In this document: one piece after another, positions 19,266 to 19,778 of the stretch
Position numbering within the stretch: position 1 is the first letter of the stretch
How the letters are laid out: the number at the start of each line of letters is the position of its first letter
Assembly (NCBI GenBank): GCA_035455185.1
Contig: DATIFQ010000060.1
Span: 1 to 19,778 of the forward strand
DNA: 19,778 bases
DNA from: JAEHDI01 sp035455185
GTDB taxonomy: Bacteria; Acidobacteriota; Terriglobia; Bryobacterales; Bryobacteraceae
Direction: 5' to 3'
The notes under the pieces: generated by a model
The model's database searches: none
The model's input: the letters and a program-made list of their open reading frames with translations, nothing else
What the model was told of the DNA's origin: nothing
Made by a program: the position numbers and the translations under genes

Positions 19266-19778
19266 ATGTTTCGCAGTGAAGCCCTGCCCGTCATCCAGCG
19301 GCAGGCAAGTTCCCAAAAGGCGCTTGGCCGGCCAGTGACCTTCGGCCTGTTGCGCACGGTTCTCGTTCTTCTCTCACTTGCCGTCCTCGCGGCGCCCATG
19401 TTCGCCCAGGAGCATCACGGCGGCGAGGCCAACCTCATTCTGCCGGATCTCGACCAGGCGACTTTTCTGGGTGGAATTGGTGGTCGGTCCCTGTTAATGG
19501 TTGGCCTGCTGGTCAGCGGTCTCGGCTTGCTTTTCGGCCTTGTTATATACAGGCGGCTTCGCGACATGCCGGTGCACGCGGCGATGCGTGAGGTCTCCGA
19601 GCTCATCTACGAGACCTGCAAGACCTATCTGGCGACGCAAGGCAAGTTTCTGATGATGCTCGAAGCCCTGATTGCCGTCATCATCGTTTTCTACTTCGGT
19701 TTCCTGCAGGGATTCGAGGCGTTTCGCGTCGGCATCATCCTGCTCTTCAGCGTGGTCGGCATCTCCGGCAGCTTCCTG
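19266..19778 (+). CDS. hppA: Membrane-bound proton/sodium-pumping pyrophosphatase, N-terminal part (partial)
   Basis: The first 171 codons are present; the gene runs off the window. A signal-like stretch (LLRTVLVLLSLAVLAAPMFAQ) is followed by EANLILPDLDQATFLG. A membrane span (LLMVGLLVSGLGLLFGLVIY) comes next, then MPVHAAMREVSELIYETCKT, YLATQGKFLMMLEAL, and a second span (IAVIIVFYFGFLQGF). The SELIYETCKTYLxTQGKFL block is characteristic of the N-terminal region of HppA in Acidobacteria-like genomes. The enzyme couples pyrophosphate hydrolysis to ion pumping across the inner membrane. The catalytic motifs lie beyond the window, so activity and ion type cannot be judged. AGGAGG nine bases before the ATG supports the start. 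Confidence 0.88.
   Translation, partial: MFRSEALPVIQRQASSQKALGRPVTFGLLRTVLVLLSLAVLAAPMFAQEHHGGEANLILPDLDQATFLGGIGGRSLLMVGLLVSGLGLLFGLVIYRRLRDMPVHAAMREVSELIYETCKTYLATQGKFLMMLEALIAVIIVFYFGFLQGFEAFRVGIILLFSVVGISGSFL

Noticed and set aside
1..19778. tRNA, rRNA, insertion sequence, phage or CRISPR content
   Set aside because: No cloverleaf, transposase motifs, terminal repeats or repeat-spacer pattern was found by eye on either strand.

Overview
The window is the str/S10/spc/alpha ribosomal-protein supercluster of a GC-rich bacterium, read entirely on the + strand, followed by a small stress and RNA-modification block and the start of a membrane pyrophosphatase gene. The gene order (tuf, S10 operon, spc operon, secY-adk-map-infA-rpmJ, alpha operon with rpoA and rplQ) is standard for many bacteria. 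High GC, the zinc-binding forms of S14, L24, S4, L36 and adenylate kinase, and a membrane pyrophosphatase with an N-terminal extension reading EANLILPDLDQ suggest an Acidobacteriota-type organism, perhaps near Solibacter/Bryobacter. That assignment comes from memory of these families and was not tested by a search.

Layout. Bases 1-142 hold the end of tuf. Bases 201-5674 hold the complete S10 operon (rpsJ, rplC, rplD, rplW, rplB, rpsS, rplV, rpsC, rplP, rpmC, rpsQ). Bases 5671-11250 hold the spc operon (rplN, rplX, rplE, rpsN, rpsH, rplF, rplR, rpsE, rpmD, rplO, secY). Bases 11289-16336 hold adk, map, an unusual infA, rpmJ, rpsM, rpsK, rpsD, rpoA and rplQ, closed by a clear intrinsic terminator. 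Many junctions are 4-base ATGA overlaps or very short gaps, so translation is probably coupled. Most of the longer gaps (>40 bases) hold a strong GC-rich hairpin with no following T-run.

After the terminator an AT-rich promoter drives a small heat-shock protein gene. Its predicted ~30-nt leader is almost entirely a 7-bp, mostly A-U hairpin with the Shine-Dalgarno sequence in the loop, so it is a candidate RNA thermometer. The gene has its own terminator. Next come htpX (membrane zinc protease) and a RlmI-type 23S rRNA cytosine methyltransferase. The methyltransferase appears to lack a normal start codon: the N-terminal PUA homology begins right after an in-frame ACG that sits five bases behind a Shine-Dalgarno-like GAGGA. 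The window ends inside hppA, which has its own predicted promoter and a structured leader.

Most of the window is ordinary core machinery, and I see no mobile element, CRISPR array, tRNA or rRNA. The points worth a second look are the hsp20 leader hairpin, the rlmI start, the infA protein that has lost its basic loop, the proline-rich tail on S3, and the recurrent hairpins between ribosomal genes.
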